This document shows, one piece after another, positions 24,011 to 32,634 of a DNA stretch of 39,159 bases. The notes under the pieces are model-generated. The model was not told where the DNA came from, did not search any database, and was given only the letters and a program-made list of their open reading frames with translations. The translations under genes and the position numbers were made by a program. The stretch comes from a virus. Positions within the stretch are counted from its first letter, which is position 1. Each line of letters opens with the position of its first letter. The stretch is taken from the IMG/VR virus record IMGVR_UViG_3300032288_000862, positions 1-39,159 of that record, one strand, 5' to 3'.

Positions 24011-24274
24011 TTAACGTCCTTTTCTCATACCAAAAATATTGGTCGATTTACCAGCTGCCGCACCAGATCTTTTCAATGCAGCCTTATTAACTCTTGAAAC
24101 TTTTCTAGTCCAATCTTTTGCTTTTGCTGGCTTTGAAGGCTTGTCAACAATTCTAGAAGCAGTTTTTGTAAACTCAGGCATTGTGTACCCTTCTTTAACT
24201 GGACCTGTTTCTTTTTTTACTGGGTCTCCTCCTTTTTTCTTTAGGATTGGGTCTCCTATTTTTTTCTTAATCAT
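24011..24274 (-). CDS. Small basic capsid-region protein, paralogue A
   Basis: An 87-residue, very basic protein. It starts MIKKKIGDPILKKKGGDPVK, two copies of a KKK-x-GDP motif, and then has MPEFTKTASRIVDKPSKP (32-49), matching the LPEVTVKASRI-YDEP block of the neighbouring 111-residue protein. The C-terminus is rich in K, R, S and A (RVNKAALKRSGAAAGKS) and ends GMRKGR. No transmembrane segment. It is the first gene after the major capsid gene, separated from it by a hairpin. The leader AAACAAACAAGACC closely matches that of paralogue B. A head-associated, nucleic-acid-contacting role is plausible but unproved. Confidence 0.65.
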   Translation of the reverse strand: MIKKKIGDPILKKKGGDPVKKETGPVKEGYTMPEFTKTASRIVDKPSKPAKAKDWTRKVSRVNKAALKRSGAAAGKSTNIFGMRKGR

Positions 24275-24297
24275 GGTCTTGTTTGTTTAAAGTTAAA

Positions 24298-24321
24298 AGG
24301 AAGGGCCAATCGGCCCCTCCT
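24298..24321 (-). terminator. Terminator-like hairpin directly after the major capsid gene
   Basis: GGGCC (24303-24307) pairs with GGCCC (24312-24316) around AATC, with a lower stem AGGA/TCCT beyond one mismatch. On the minus strand TTTTAACTTTAAAC follows. The stem is strong but the T-tract short, which fits partial termination that would make capsid mRNA more abundant than the downstream genes. Confidence 0.6.
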
Positions 24322-24332
24322 GTTATTTTAAA

Positions 24333-25754
24333 TTAGGCTCCGTATCTGAACAACACGAAGTTGTTAGCACCCAAGGTACATACACAACGCTCAGACAAGA
24401 AGTTAACCTCCATTGCATCGAGATCGCTAGTCTGTGCACCACCGGCAGAACCAGTAATCCAAGTCTTGTATCTACGATCTTCAGTCTCAGAAGCTCTGTA
24501 ACGAACGTGCAAGAATGGTCTCTTAGCGTTCTTACCCATAATCTGATCGTACACAGTTGTAGAACCAGCAGGCACCAATAGACCAGTTACAGTACCAGTT
24601 GCAGATGCACCAGTAGGCAAACCACCACGCATGGTAGGATCGTTCAAGTACTTCCAGTCAGACTTGTAGAAGTCATAACCTCTACGGAATCCAGTGAATC
24701 CAAGATTCAAGGCCATCTTCTCATCGTTGTCAAATAGACCGTAAGAAGTACCACCAGCACCGTAGCTGTTCTGAGCTGCCAACATATCATCGATGTCAAA
24801 GCTGAATGCTCTGTTAACGAAGATTACGTTCTCTTCGATAGATCCCTGCTTATCAAGACGAGAGATGATGCTATCAAAGTCAGCAAGAGTAGTTGGGTTA
24901 CCACCACCCCATACGTTACCACGGTTGTTAACCACGTAGAAGATACCTTCAGAACCTTTGTTACCATACAATGGGTTCAAAGAAGCGTTAGCTACACCAG
25001 ACCCATTCTCAGCAGGAACTGCTTCAATCATTGCGGTCTCAAGATAGTCTTCGAAACGTAGACGAGTCTCATGCTCAGACTTCAAATACCAAAGGTATCC
25101 AGTAGCACCATTCTCGGTAGTTACTTCTACCCATCCAATCTGAGCCATGTCAGAACCAGATACTGCATACTTATCCTTGATGATGATTGGAGAGTTGTCG
25201 AAGATTTCATCTTCAGCCTCCAAAGATCCGATCATTCCAACAGTTCCTTTCTTAAATTCAGAACCATAGATCCATACTGAAAGTACAGCAGTTCCAGAGA
25301 AAGTCTGTCCAGCACCTTCGTAGTAAGCAACTCCGAAAGTATCATTTGCTGTATCAACAGTAGTAACGATACCCTTGTTAGAAAGACCTGTAGCGTTATC
25401 AGAGATAAATACAGTCTGTCCAGCACGAATCGCAATAGCGGTTACGTTAGCATCAGAAACAGTGATAGTTGCAGAGTCTGCTCCAGCAGCAGCAGAAGAA
25501 TCACAGTTCACATACTTAGTATGCAAACGGCCTTGCTCAGCCCACTTGATCATGTCAGAGTTGGACGGCATTTCAGCTCCTACCATTCTTAGGAAGGAAG
25601 CTACGGTACGATTACCATAACGCTCGAATTCTTTCTCATAAGTATCAGGTAGATACTGGTTCAAGAAATCAAAGTTGGTAATGTAGTTAGTTGATAAAGG
25701 CACCTGCTCAGCACTTGGCTGCAACTGGAACCCAGGAGTGTTTAATACTGCCAT
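24333..25754 (-). CDS. Major capsid protein (crAss-like, HK97 fold expected)
   Basis: A 473-residue protein that forms the head shell. The N-terminus MAVLNTPGFQLQPSAEQVPL, then NFDFLNQYLPDTYEKEFERYGNRTV (shown here in part), and later KWAEQGRLHTKY, SEHETRLRFEDYLE and PTMRGGLPTG are characteristic of crAss-like major capsid proteins, and the length is right for the group. The HK97 fold is known for the family and not visible directly. It follows the scaffold gene by 19 bases and has an A-rich leader (CTAAAAAAACAAAACA). A hairpin follows its stop codon. Identification is by family likeness plus the order portal, scaffold, capsid. Confidence 0.85.
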   Translation of the reverse strand: MAVLNTPGFQLQPSAEQVPLSTNYITNFDFLNQYLPDTYEKEFERYGNRTVASFLRMVGAEMPSNSDMIKWAEQGRLHTKYVNCDSSAAAGADSATITVSDANVTAIAIRAGQTVFISDNATGLSNKGIVTTVDTANDTFGVAYYEGAGQTFSGTAVLSVWIYGSEFKKGTVGMIGSLEAEDEIFDNSPIIIKDKYAVSGSDMAQIGWVEVTTENGATGYLWYLKSEHETRLRFEDYLETAMIEAVPAENGSGVANASLNPLYGNKGSEGIFYVVNNRGNVWGGGNPTTLADFDSIISRLDKQGSIEENVIFVNRAFSFDIDDMLAAQNSYGAGGTSYGLFDNDEKMALNLGFTGFRRGYDFYKSDWKYLNDPTMRGGLPTGASATGTVTGLLVPAGSTTVYDQIMGKNAKRPFLHVRYRASETEDRRYKTWITGSAGGAQTSDLDAMEVNFLSERCVCTLGANNFVLFRYGA

Positions 25755-25773
25755 TGTTTTGTTTTTTTAGTTG

Positions 25774-26865
25774 TTATATTTTTTTAATGCTGCGGATTTT
25801 TAGACCCCTTCCAGAGTCTGGCGCAACCGCCTTCACCTGCATTCCACCCTTGTTAACAACCTCAGGAGCTCTACGCTCAGACATATTTATATTTTTGGTC
25901 TTTCGTAAAACGTCATCGGTAGCATCCGCTTGCCCTTGCTCATAAAAGAACTTGGCAAACTTCTCAGGATTCATTGCGATAGACAAAGACCTGTGGTATC
26001 CAGCTGCATCCTTAATTAGTCCACTGTCATCCAAGAACTTATTAACAAAGTTTAATGGACTTGACTGAGCACTCCTTAATTCTGAAGCAGATGCCGGAGT
26101 AAATAAAATCTTCTTCTCGTTAATGTCGAACTCAAATCCTTTGAAGTCTTTACTAAAAACCTCATCTGTCTTTTGGTCGAACCACTTACGCTTACGATTA
26201 CCTTCCTCCTCTATAGTCTTTGACTGTTTTGTATACTGACGATAAGCCTCAAATTCTTCTTTCTCTTCTGGAGATAAGCCCATACCACTTGACTCAAGCG
26301 GAAGCTTATATTTATCTTTCTGAGAATTGAAGTATTTCTTAGCCTCGGCAATAGCTTTCTTTCTTGCAATCTTTACATGCTTAATCTTTGACTCATCATC
26401 TAGGTCCTCATCGTAGGTGTAATCCTCCATCAAGACTTCAATGTCCTCATCGTCTAGATTCTGCTGCGTATCTGCAAGGTACTCTTTAAGAAGTTGATTC
26501 TGGTCCATAGCATCGTAGTCCTTCCTAAGCTTTAGGAAATCATCAAAGCCTCTACCAGTCTCCTTCTTGTAATTCAAATAAGCTGCAACATCCTCAGGCA
26601 ATTCTTCATTAGCCTGTCTCTGATCCATCAACTCATCAAATGAATTGATTTGCTTATTGTATCTTTTTCCAATATATGAAAGAACTTTTTCTTCAGATAA
26701 CTCCTCCTCTTGAGGAGCACTGTCTTCAACTGCATTGTCAATACTAGAAGTATCCAACTCAACTTCACCGTTAATCTCCCTTTCATGTTTTTCAAGTAGT
26801 TCTCTTTCTACTTCTTGTACACTCTTGGGCTCAATCCCATCTAGTGATCTTACTTTGATTTCCAT
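25774..26865 (-). CDS. Probable scaffolding protein
   Basis: A 363-residue, highly charged and acidic protein, mostly helical. It starts MEIKVRSLDGIEPKSVQEVE, has an acidic stretch (VEDSAPQEEELSEEK), predicted coiled coil in the middle (LLKEYLADTQQNLDDEDIE, then KARKK-type basic helix) and a basic C-terminal tail (SGRGLKIRSIKKI). Placement between portal and major capsid genes, the acidic helical body and the basic end are classic for scaffolds, whose tail binds the capsid protein. A good Bacteroidetes promoter lies 19 bases upstream of the ATG, making it the first gene of the capsid transcription unit. The assignment rests on position and composition. Confidence 0.7.
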   Translation of the reverse strand: MEIKVRSLDGIEPKSVQEVERELLEKHEREINGEVELDTSSIDNAVEDSAPQEEELSEEKVLSYIGKRYNKQINSFDELMDQRQANEELPEDVAAYLNYKKETGRGFDDFLKLRKDYDAMDQNQLLKEYLADTQQNLDDEDIEVLMEDYTYDEDLDDESKIKHVKIARKKAIAEAKKYFNSQKDKYKLPLESSGMGLSPEEKEEFEAYRQYTKQSKTIEEEGNRKRKWFDQKTDEVFSKDFKGFEFDINEKKILFTPASASELRSAQSSPLNFVNKFLDDSGLIKDAAGYHRSLSIAMNPEKFAKFFYEQGQADATDDVLRKTKNINMSERRAPEVVNKGGMQVKAVAPDSGRGLKIRSIKKI

Positions 26866-26884
26866 TTAATTAGATTTTATGTTA

Positions 26885-26916
26885 CAAATATATATTTTTT
26901 TTTAACGTGGCTCAAA
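26885..26916 (-). promoter_or_regulatory. Bacteroidetes-type promoter for the scaffold/capsid block
   Basis: On the minus strand TTTG (26913-26916) and TATATTTG (26885-26892) are separated by a 20-base, A-rich spacer. This fits the Bacteroidetes primary sigma consensus, TTTG near -33 and TAnnTTTG near -7, at the right distance. The -33 box lies in the last codons of the portal gene. Transcription would begin a few bases beyond 26885, giving a short leader before the ATG at 26865. Confidence 0.7.
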
Positions 26917-29337
26917 CTCTGCCATATCAAACCCATCAAGCGTGTCCTCGTTAGACTCAAAACTTAATGGAGGTAAGTTATTCTTCCTCTGATTAATCAA
27001 CTTAGACTGCTCAGAATTCTGCTGACTGATACGTTTGGCCTTAGAGTCCTCCTTCATCATATCTCTATCAGCAAGTGCGGTCTCCTTGACACCAGCAATC
27101 TGCATCTGATAATTAAACTCTTCAGCCATCAACATTCTCTTAAGCTCTGCCTCTGCCTTTAGCTTCTCAATATCAAACGCCACCTCTGCCTGCTTAATCT
27201 GCATCTTAGATTGGGTATCCAACTGGAGCTGTTGCATAGCTACCTGAGCAGCGAACTCTTGAGACTGCAACTGCTGCTGAGCCATCATGTCCTGCTTCTG
27301 CATCATCATCTTCTCTTCCCTATCCTGCTTCTTAATCCTCTTCATCTTAAGTAACTGGTTAGCAAGCTTAAGATTCTTTAGTTCTCTGATGTCAATAGCA
27401 TCCTCAAGATTGATGTCGCCCTTGGACAATGCCATCTGTACGTTGGCCTCTAGCTGTGCTCTCTGCTCCTCATCTGGGGATATCTCAATAAAGATACCAA
27501 AGTCATAGATGTACAGGTCCTTGATGTCATTCAAGATGGACACATTGTACTTGCCAATCTTATTTGCAAAGTCATCCTTAAAGTCAGCGTACTGAAGTAT
27601 ATCAGCAACACGATATGTAAGTGCCTCAGCAAGAGACCTATAGATAAATAGGCCGCTCTCAAGGATGTGTCTAGTAGCTGTGTTTGAGTTAAGAGCTGCA
27701 AGCTTCTGTACACCAACCAATGCATTAGGGTCAGGGTTAGATCCATCTCTAGCCTCATTGAGACCAGTCACAGAACGAATCATGTCTAGATAGTGATTGT
27801 AGTTAGCAATCAACATCTGAGTCTTAGCGGCACCTGAGTTCGATGTGAGCTGCTGAATAGGAACTCGTGCATTGTTGAACTCACCATCCTGAGTATAGCT
27901 TCGGCCAATAACACTACCTGTCTGGAAGTATAGTCTCAACGCATCCTCCGGGTTGTAAGCTGCGCCTGTTCCCAAGTCAACCTCATTCAATCCATCTGCA
28001 TCAATGAACACACCATCTGGTACAGTACGTGCAATTACCTGCTGTAGCTTTAGGTGAGTCAACTGAATCAAGTCAGCAAAAGGTATCATCCTTCTCACCA
28101 ACGACTCAATGGCACCCTTGTACATGCGTGGTGCTACCGCTACATAGTTTGGTATAGCATGCTGAGAGGAAGACTTTGGTCTAACCATGTTCTCGGACAT
28201 CTCCCACTTCAATAAGAAGTTAGTGCCCATCACCATCACACCATCATACCAAACGTCAATTGTCTTCTCAAGCTTCTCAAATTTCCCATCCTCCATCATC
28301 TCTACAGGAGGGTTGAACTTATCGTCCTTCTCTATAATACGTGTCCCACCACCCTCAAGAATCTTCTTCTTGTAGACCATCTTCTTAGTGGTCTTGTAGT
28401 TAAAGTAAAGTAGGGTACAGGTGTCTCTATAGAACAAGCTATTCTCGTAGAACCTAGCAACATTGTAGTAGTCGTACCAGCTCTGAGAGTATTTAGATAT
28501 CTCATCCATCTGCTCACGTGTAAGCGTAGGGTCAATCTTTAGCAGCTCTGTCATAGGAAGAGTCTTTATCTCTCCCCAATAGAAGCAGTCTTGAAAGAAT
28601 GGGTCCTCAGTGTAGCTGTACACAACATTCGCAGGGTCAACATAGGACACCTCAACACCAGACCCTAGTAGGAACTGATGCTTAGCCATGCCTACACCAA
28701 TTACTGCAAGGTCATAGTCAATACGCTTGCGTGTATCCTGGTAGTGGTTCTCATCAAAAATTGTATTGATAGCCTCCTCTTCAGCTATCTCAATGGCAGG
28801 CTTATACTTAAGCTGCATGTATAGTGATAGCTCCTCATCAGTCTGAGGTAGCTCCTCTGGATTCGTAACAAATGGGTCAACGCCAGTCTCCTGCTGTATC
28901 TTAGAAAGAAGATCCTTAGCAAGCATCTGACTCTCAATCATGTCCTGATACTTACTACGCTTGGCCTGAGACATCGCATCCTGTGCGTATGCCTTAACCT
29001 TAAAGAGTCTGTCATTCATGCCGTTAACGACAATGTCAACAAACTTTGGTAGGATAGGTACAGGAGTCCAGTCTAGATTCAAGTAAGACAAGTCACCATC
29101 AATCGCTAACTCATTCTTATATTTCTGAATGGACTGCTCACCACGTGCGTATAAACGCAAGCGATGAAACTCAGCCCACTGATTATAATATCTACATTGA
29201 CTTCCATCTTTGCGAAACCATTCGTACTGTATGGCTTGACCAACCTGAAGACCAAACTCAGGCGTAGCTTTCTCAGCATCAGAAACAAACTGGCTTGGAA
29301 ATGCTGTTGAAGATATATTGACTACGACATCTTTCAT
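26902..29337 (-). CDS. Portal protein (crAss-like)
   Basis: An 811-residue protein forming the dodecameric DNA gate of the head. Residues about 60-130 contain WAEFHRLRLYARGEQSIQKY, LSYLNLDWTPVPILPKFVDI and VNGMNDRLFKV, which I recognise as typical of crAss-like portal proteins, and the length fits. Later come ARMYKGAIESL-like and DEEQRAQLEANVQMALSKGD stretches (shown in part) and a long C-terminal coiled coil rich in Q, M and K (MMAQQQLQSQEFAAQVAMQQ). The start overlaps the terminase stop as ATGA (29334-29337), so translation is probably coupled. The order terminase, portal, scaffold, capsid is the expected one. Confidence 0.9.
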   Translation of the reverse strand: MKDVVVNISSTAFPSQFVSDAEKATPEFGLQVGQAIQYEWFRKDGSQCRYYNQWAEFHRLRLYARGEQSIQKYKNELAIDGDLSYLNLDWTPVPILPKFVDIVVNGMNDRLFKVKAYAQDAMSQAKRSKYQDMIESQMLAKDLLSKIQQETGVDPFVTNPEELPQTDEELSLYMQLKYKPAIEIAEEEAINTIFDENHYQDTRKRIDYDLAVIGVGMAKHQFLLGSGVEVSYVDPANVVYSYTEDPFFQDCFYWGEIKTLPMTELLKIDPTLTREQMDEISKYSQSWYDYYNVARFYENSLFYRDTCTLLYFNYKTTKKMVYKKKILEGGGTRIIEKDDKFNPPVEMMEDGKFEKLEKTIDVWYDGVMVMGTNFLLKWEMSENMVRPKSSSQHAIPNYVAVAPRMYKGAIESLVRRMIPFADLIQLTHLKLQQVIARTVPDGVFIDADGLNEVDLGTGAAYNPEDALRLYFQTGSVIGRSYTQDGEFNNARVPIQQLTSNSGAAKTQMLIANYNHYLDMIRSVTGLNEARDGSNPDPNALVGVQKLAALNSNTATRHILESGLFIYRSLAEALTYRVADILQYADFKDDFANKIGKYNVSILNDIKDLYIYDFGIFIEISPDEEQRAQLEANVQMALSKGDINLEDAIDIRELKNLKLANQLLKMKRIKKQDREEKMMMQKQDMMAQQQLQSQEFAAQVAMQQLQLDTQSKMQIKQAEVAFDIEKLKAEAELKRMLMAEEFNYQMQIAGVKETALADRDMMKEDSKAKRISQQNSEQSKLINQRKNNLPPLSFESNEDTLDGFDMAEFEPR

Positions 29338-31628
29338 CTAATAATTTGACTTTGATTTCCAGTGTTAGCGTACTTCGCGAAATTAACACTAATTTTCGAC
29401 TCTTTTTTATCTGGTAAATATACATGTTTTTGATTTGCCATTATAGCTAATCCAGAACTGATTGATGCATCGTGCTTTGTTCGATCATTAATATCAAACT
29501 TAGCCCAGTCCTCAAGCGTTCTAATGAATGGCATTGTGCCTATCTCATCCGCTGGTCGGTAGGTAGATGTCATATCAAACCCAATGAACTTTTCAATGTA
29601 CGACTCAATTGCAGAGGCGTGGGCCTGCTTAACTTCTTCACTTGAGTTAGGTATACCACCCAGCTCACGCTCTGTCTTGCTGAGCTTATTTAATACCCTG
29701 TCGGGCCTATTCAATGAGAACGCTCTGTAGCCCCTGTTCTTAAAGTGGTACAGTATACGTGCCTTGTTGTTCTCTGCAAGCACTGGCATACCATAGAATA
29801 TACATGCCATCAGCACATCCTCAAAGAATATCTCAGCAGTCTGTGGTCTAGCAATGTACTCTAAGAAGAACTGGTTGGCAGGAGCATCGTCCATGTGGTA
29901 CTTAGTCATACCATGCAGCGCACCATTAGATCCTCTCCCACCCACTACGGCAGAGATATCGTATGGGTCACAGCCAAATGAGCCAAGGTGTTCATTGCCA
30001 GGGTACTTCATTCCATTCCTAGTAATCACATTGTTCTGCATATTAGTAGGAGGGACCCAGCTAATTAAGAACCTACCACGCTGGTCAGGTGTCCATATCA
30101 CCTTAGTGTCCTTCTCTCCATCCTTCCAATGAAAGCCACCACGTGTAACCAGCTGCCCCTCAATCATGGAGTCATTGTAGTCTATCTGCTGATAGATTTT
30201 AGTCAAGTTAAATATAGATGACTTACTCTCATCCCTGAATGCATGGCTCTCCGTGCGAGGGAACTGGCGATAGAACTCGTTGAGGGCATCGGCATCATTC
30301 TTCAATGAGTCCACCTCAGCCTCCCAGTAGTCTATAGCCCCGTTGCGAATCATCTGGTTGTCAACACCCAAGATAGGAGCAGCAGGCTTTCTAAGTACAG
30401 GCATACCGTACCTATCAATGAATCCCTCCATGTTCCACTCCATCGGTATAAATAGAGAGTATAGCCCACTCTTAGTCTGTCCATTCGCATTCCTGTTTAA
30501 TACATTTGAATCCTCGTATAGCTTCTTGTAGTTGTCTCCACCCTTGCTCAACGCATTCGATGTAGATCCCATCATGCACTTGCCAATAATCTTACTACCC
30601 ACCCTGAGACAGGTCTTTGTTACTCTCCAGTTGTTGAGGATATTGTTCGGCTTAGTCCACTTAGCACTCTCATCATGTGCCAAGAATAGTAGCTTCTCAC
30701 CATCGTAAGAGTTCTCCTCAGTGTTCTTCCAGTCAATGGTGGTATCAAGGCCAAGCACATCGTTGTCTCCGACAGTGGACATGTTCTTCTTAGTAATCTT
30801 AGATGCTGGTACCCGGTACGCAAGCTCAGTCTTTGGCTTGTCCATACCATCCATGATAGGTCTGAAGAAAAATGGTAGCCTGCTATTAATAGGGACCACC
30901 TTGTCAGTGAACATCTTCTTAGCATCAGCACCTGTCTTAGATAGTATACCAACACGAGAGTCACGAGCAAGAGTGGCTATGTTAACGCACTCTGATGATG
31001 ACATGAATGAGAACCCTGAACGTCTAATCTTTAGATAGATCATACCAAATGCCCTAGAGTCTGCTCTGCATGCCTCCCAGAATATAAAGAATATACGGTT
31101 GGCCTCACGGTAGTCTGCGTATCCTACGTCAATGCTGGACCACTGCAAGTACATGTAGTGAGATCCTGTGATATACGTAGGCTCACCATCATTCATGAAC
31201 CACATGCCATCCTCACGCCTATTAAACTCTGCCTCAATGTAGTCTACCCACCTGTCCTTAAACTCAGCAGGCATCTCATTCCAGTGGAAGATTGACTGTA
31301 TTTTTGATAGCTCCTTAGGTAAGTCCTGTCTTTCCCAGTACTGATCCCTAACGCTCTTGCTCCTTGAGAAGCATTCTTTAGGTGCCTTAGGCAAGGCAAT
31401 ATATAGCCCTGAGATATTTATGATATCACCTATCTCTCCGGTCCTAGATATAACGACCATGTCGTACTGCTCATTGTAACCGTACAGCCATGTCCTTCCG
31501 CTGTTCTTCTTACTAAGAGCATTCTGAGGAACGTAGTCCTTAACGATTCGATATAGACCTTCGCTCTGCAAATCCTTGTTTGGTTTCTGTTCTGTTAACT
31601 CCCTTATCCAACATCTCAAGAGCTTCAC
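29334..31628 (-). CDS. terL: Large terminase subunit (crAss-like)
   Basis: A 764-residue DNA-packaging motor with ATPase and nuclease halves. Recognisable crAss-like stretches are GYNEQYDMVVISRTGEIGD, TYITGSHYMYLQWSSIDVGY and YLKIRRSGFSFMSSSE. The last (residues about 200-215) occupies the Walker A place but lacks the standard GKT/GKS. LLFLAHDESAKW (about 310-321) fits Walker B with its D-E pair. The nuclease half has FGCDPYD (about 550) as a likely metal-binding aspartate and FFEDVLMACIFYG further on. The ATG at 31628 makes an 89-base overlap with the upstream 94-residue gene; a somewhat later non-ATG start is possible, but the conserved region begins near residue 24. It is coupled to the portal gene. 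Confidence 0.9.
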   Translation of the reverse strand: MKLLRCWIRELTEQKPNKDLQSEGLYRIVKDYVPQNALSKKNSGRTWLYGYNEQYDMVVISRTGEIGDIINISGLYIALPKAPKECFSRSKSVRDQYWERQDLPKELSKIQSIFHWNEMPAEFKDRWVDYIEAEFNRREDGMWFMNDGEPTYITGSHYMYLQWSSIDVGYADYREANRIFFIFWEACRADSRAFGMIYLKIRRSGFSFMSSSECVNIATLARDSRVGILSKTGADAKKMFTDKVVPINSRLPFFFRPIMDGMDKPKTELAYRVPASKITKKNMSTVGDNDVLGLDTTIDWKNTEENSYDGEKLLFLAHDESAKWTKPNNILNNWRVTKTCLRVGSKIIGKCMMGSTSNALSKGGDNYKKLYEDSNVLNRNANGQTKSGLYSLFIPMEWNMEGFIDRYGMPVLRKPAAPILGVDNQMIRNGAIDYWEAEVDSLKNDADALNEFYRQFPRTESHAFRDESKSSIFNLTKIYQQIDYNDSMIEGQLVTRGGFHWKDGEKDTKVIWTPDQRGRFLISWVPPTNMQNNVITRNGMKYPGNEHLGSFGCDPYDISAVVGGRGSNGALHGMTKYHMDDAPANQFFLEYIARPQTAEIFFEDVLMACIFYGMPVLAENNKARILYHFKNRGYRAFSLNRPDRVLNKLSKTERELGGIPNSSEEVKQAHASAIESYIEKFIGFDMTSTYRPADEIGTMPFIRTLEDWAKFDINDRTKHDASISSGLAIMANQKHVYLPDKKESKISVNFAKYANTGNQSQIIR

Positions 31629-31824
31629 GCTCAGCCTCTATCCTATTGAGAATCTCAAACGCATCAAAGATGGCTAACTTCTTTGTAGCTGCGGCATTCT
31701 TTAATCTATCAGCAGATAGCTCATCCTCATCATCGTGCTTGATGATTGCCTCCTTGGCCACCATGATAAGCTGCTCTACAGCCTGGTGTCCTGCCTCAAT
31801 TATCTTTAGCTTTATCTCTCTCAT
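31540..31824 (-). CDS. Small helical protein before the large terminase, candidate small terminase
   Basis: A 94-residue, probably all-helical protein starting MREIKLKIIEAGHQAVEQLI and including DEDELSADRLKNAAATKKLA and FDAFEILNRIEAEREALEM. It is conserved-looking and lies just before the large terminase, where small terminase genes often sit, but it is short and I see no clear helix-turn-helix, so the role is only a suggestion. Its last 89 bases overlap the terminase start in another frame. Its own start overlaps the GroES-like gene stop as ATGA (31821-31824). Confidence 0.6.
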   Translation of the reverse strand: MREIKLKIIEAGHQAVEQLIMVAKEAIIKHDDEDELSADRLKNAAATKKLAIFDAFEILNRIEAEREALEMLDKGVNRTETKQGFAERRSISNR

Positions 31825-32384
31825 AGCTTGATGGTTATCTGGTGGTCATACATCCTGTACAGCTTCTCTCCATCCACATCAAACTCATACTCACTGTCAG
31901 GTTTGAAGCATACTAGGTCTCCAGCTTTAATGCCTTGCGATACAAGGTACTCGTTAGGGTACACCATCTCACCCATGAGTGGCTCGTGAGTGAATGGCTT
32001 CTTAATATACGAATCAATTGCTGGTATAGGCTTAACAAAGCAGTACCTATTATAAGTGTTCCATGTGCCGTTTCTGCGGTACATGAAAAACTGATCAGGC
32101 TCAATGAAGAACTTATCGTCTCTAAAAAATGCACGGCCGCTCTTACGTCTACCCCTAATGTCGTTGTAGAACTTGAAGGCATTGTGGTGTACTAGTAGTA
32201 TATCACCTACCTGAATAGGACCATCGTATCCGTAGGGCACCTCAATCACCTCACCATATCTGTTGGAGAACCTGTGGTCTTCCTCTGATGTGTTGACAAT
32301 GAACTCAATGCCACCAATATCCTTGGTGTTGTTGTACCGCTCACCCTTCACAGGTGTTACGATAAAATCAAATGGGGACTGCAT
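31821..32384 (-). CDS. GroES-like co-chaperonin
   Basis: A 187-residue protein that aligns with GroES by eye. Residues 20-36 (TKDIGGIEFIVNTSEED) fall at the mobile loop, where GroES has GGIVL for binding GroEL. GEVIEVP (44-50) and QVGDILLVHHN (58-68) match GEV-LAVG and VGDIV. A second GroES-like stretch closes the protein: GIKAGDLVCFKPDSEYEFDV (151-170), then DGEKLYRMYDHQITIKL, like the GroES C-terminal KVGD...NEE-L-M-ESDILAI. The middle (IEPDQFFMY) also fits the end of a first unit, so the protein may be a double GroES fold. By analogy with T4 gp31 it could help host GroEL fold the capsid protein. Genes on both sides overlap it by 1-4 bases. Confidence 0.7.
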   Translation of the reverse strand: MQSPFDFIVTPVKGERYNNTKDIGGIEFIVNTSEEDHRFSNRYGEVIEVPYGYDGPIQVGDILLVHHNAFKFYNDIRGRRKSGRAFFRDDKFFIEPDQFFMYRRNGTWNTYNRYCFVKPIPAIDSYIKKPFTHEPLMGEMVYPNEYLVSQGIKAGDLVCFKPDSEYEFDVDGEKLYRMYDHQITIKL

Positions 32385-32611
32385 TAGTAGTTTATATTGT
32401 ATTCAATAGCAACAGGCATGGTATAGTTAAACTCCTTCCAGAGAACTACCTCCTGCTTCTCGTTGATAATATAAATCCTAATTGATCCTGTGTCTATGGC
32501 AAACTTGATGAGATGAATCTCATGGCTGTCACCAAGGACCTTCTGCCCCACAATGTAATGCATTGAGCTGCCCTTGTAATCTGGGCCTACCGATATCTTT
32601 CTTATGTCCAT
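32384..32611 (-). CDS. Conserved small phage protein, 75 residues
   Basis: A 75-residue protein starting MDIRKISVGPDYKGSSMHYI, with IHLIKFAIDTGSIRIYIINE in the middle and MPVAIEYNINY at the end, probably a small beta-rich fold. Similar proteins accompany the GroES-like gene in Bacteroidetes phages as I recall them. Its TAA stop shares a base with the GroES-like ATG (TAATG at 32382-32386), so the two are translationally linked. No membrane, signal or catalytic motif is visible. The function is unknown; a partner role with the co-chaperonin is speculative. Confidence 0.65.
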   Translation of the reverse strand: MDIRKISVGPDYKGSSMHYIVGQKVLGDSHEIHLIKFAIDTGSIRIYIINEKQEVVLWKEFNYTMPVAIEYNINY

Positions 32612-32634
32612 TAGATTAAATTTAATTCAACTTA

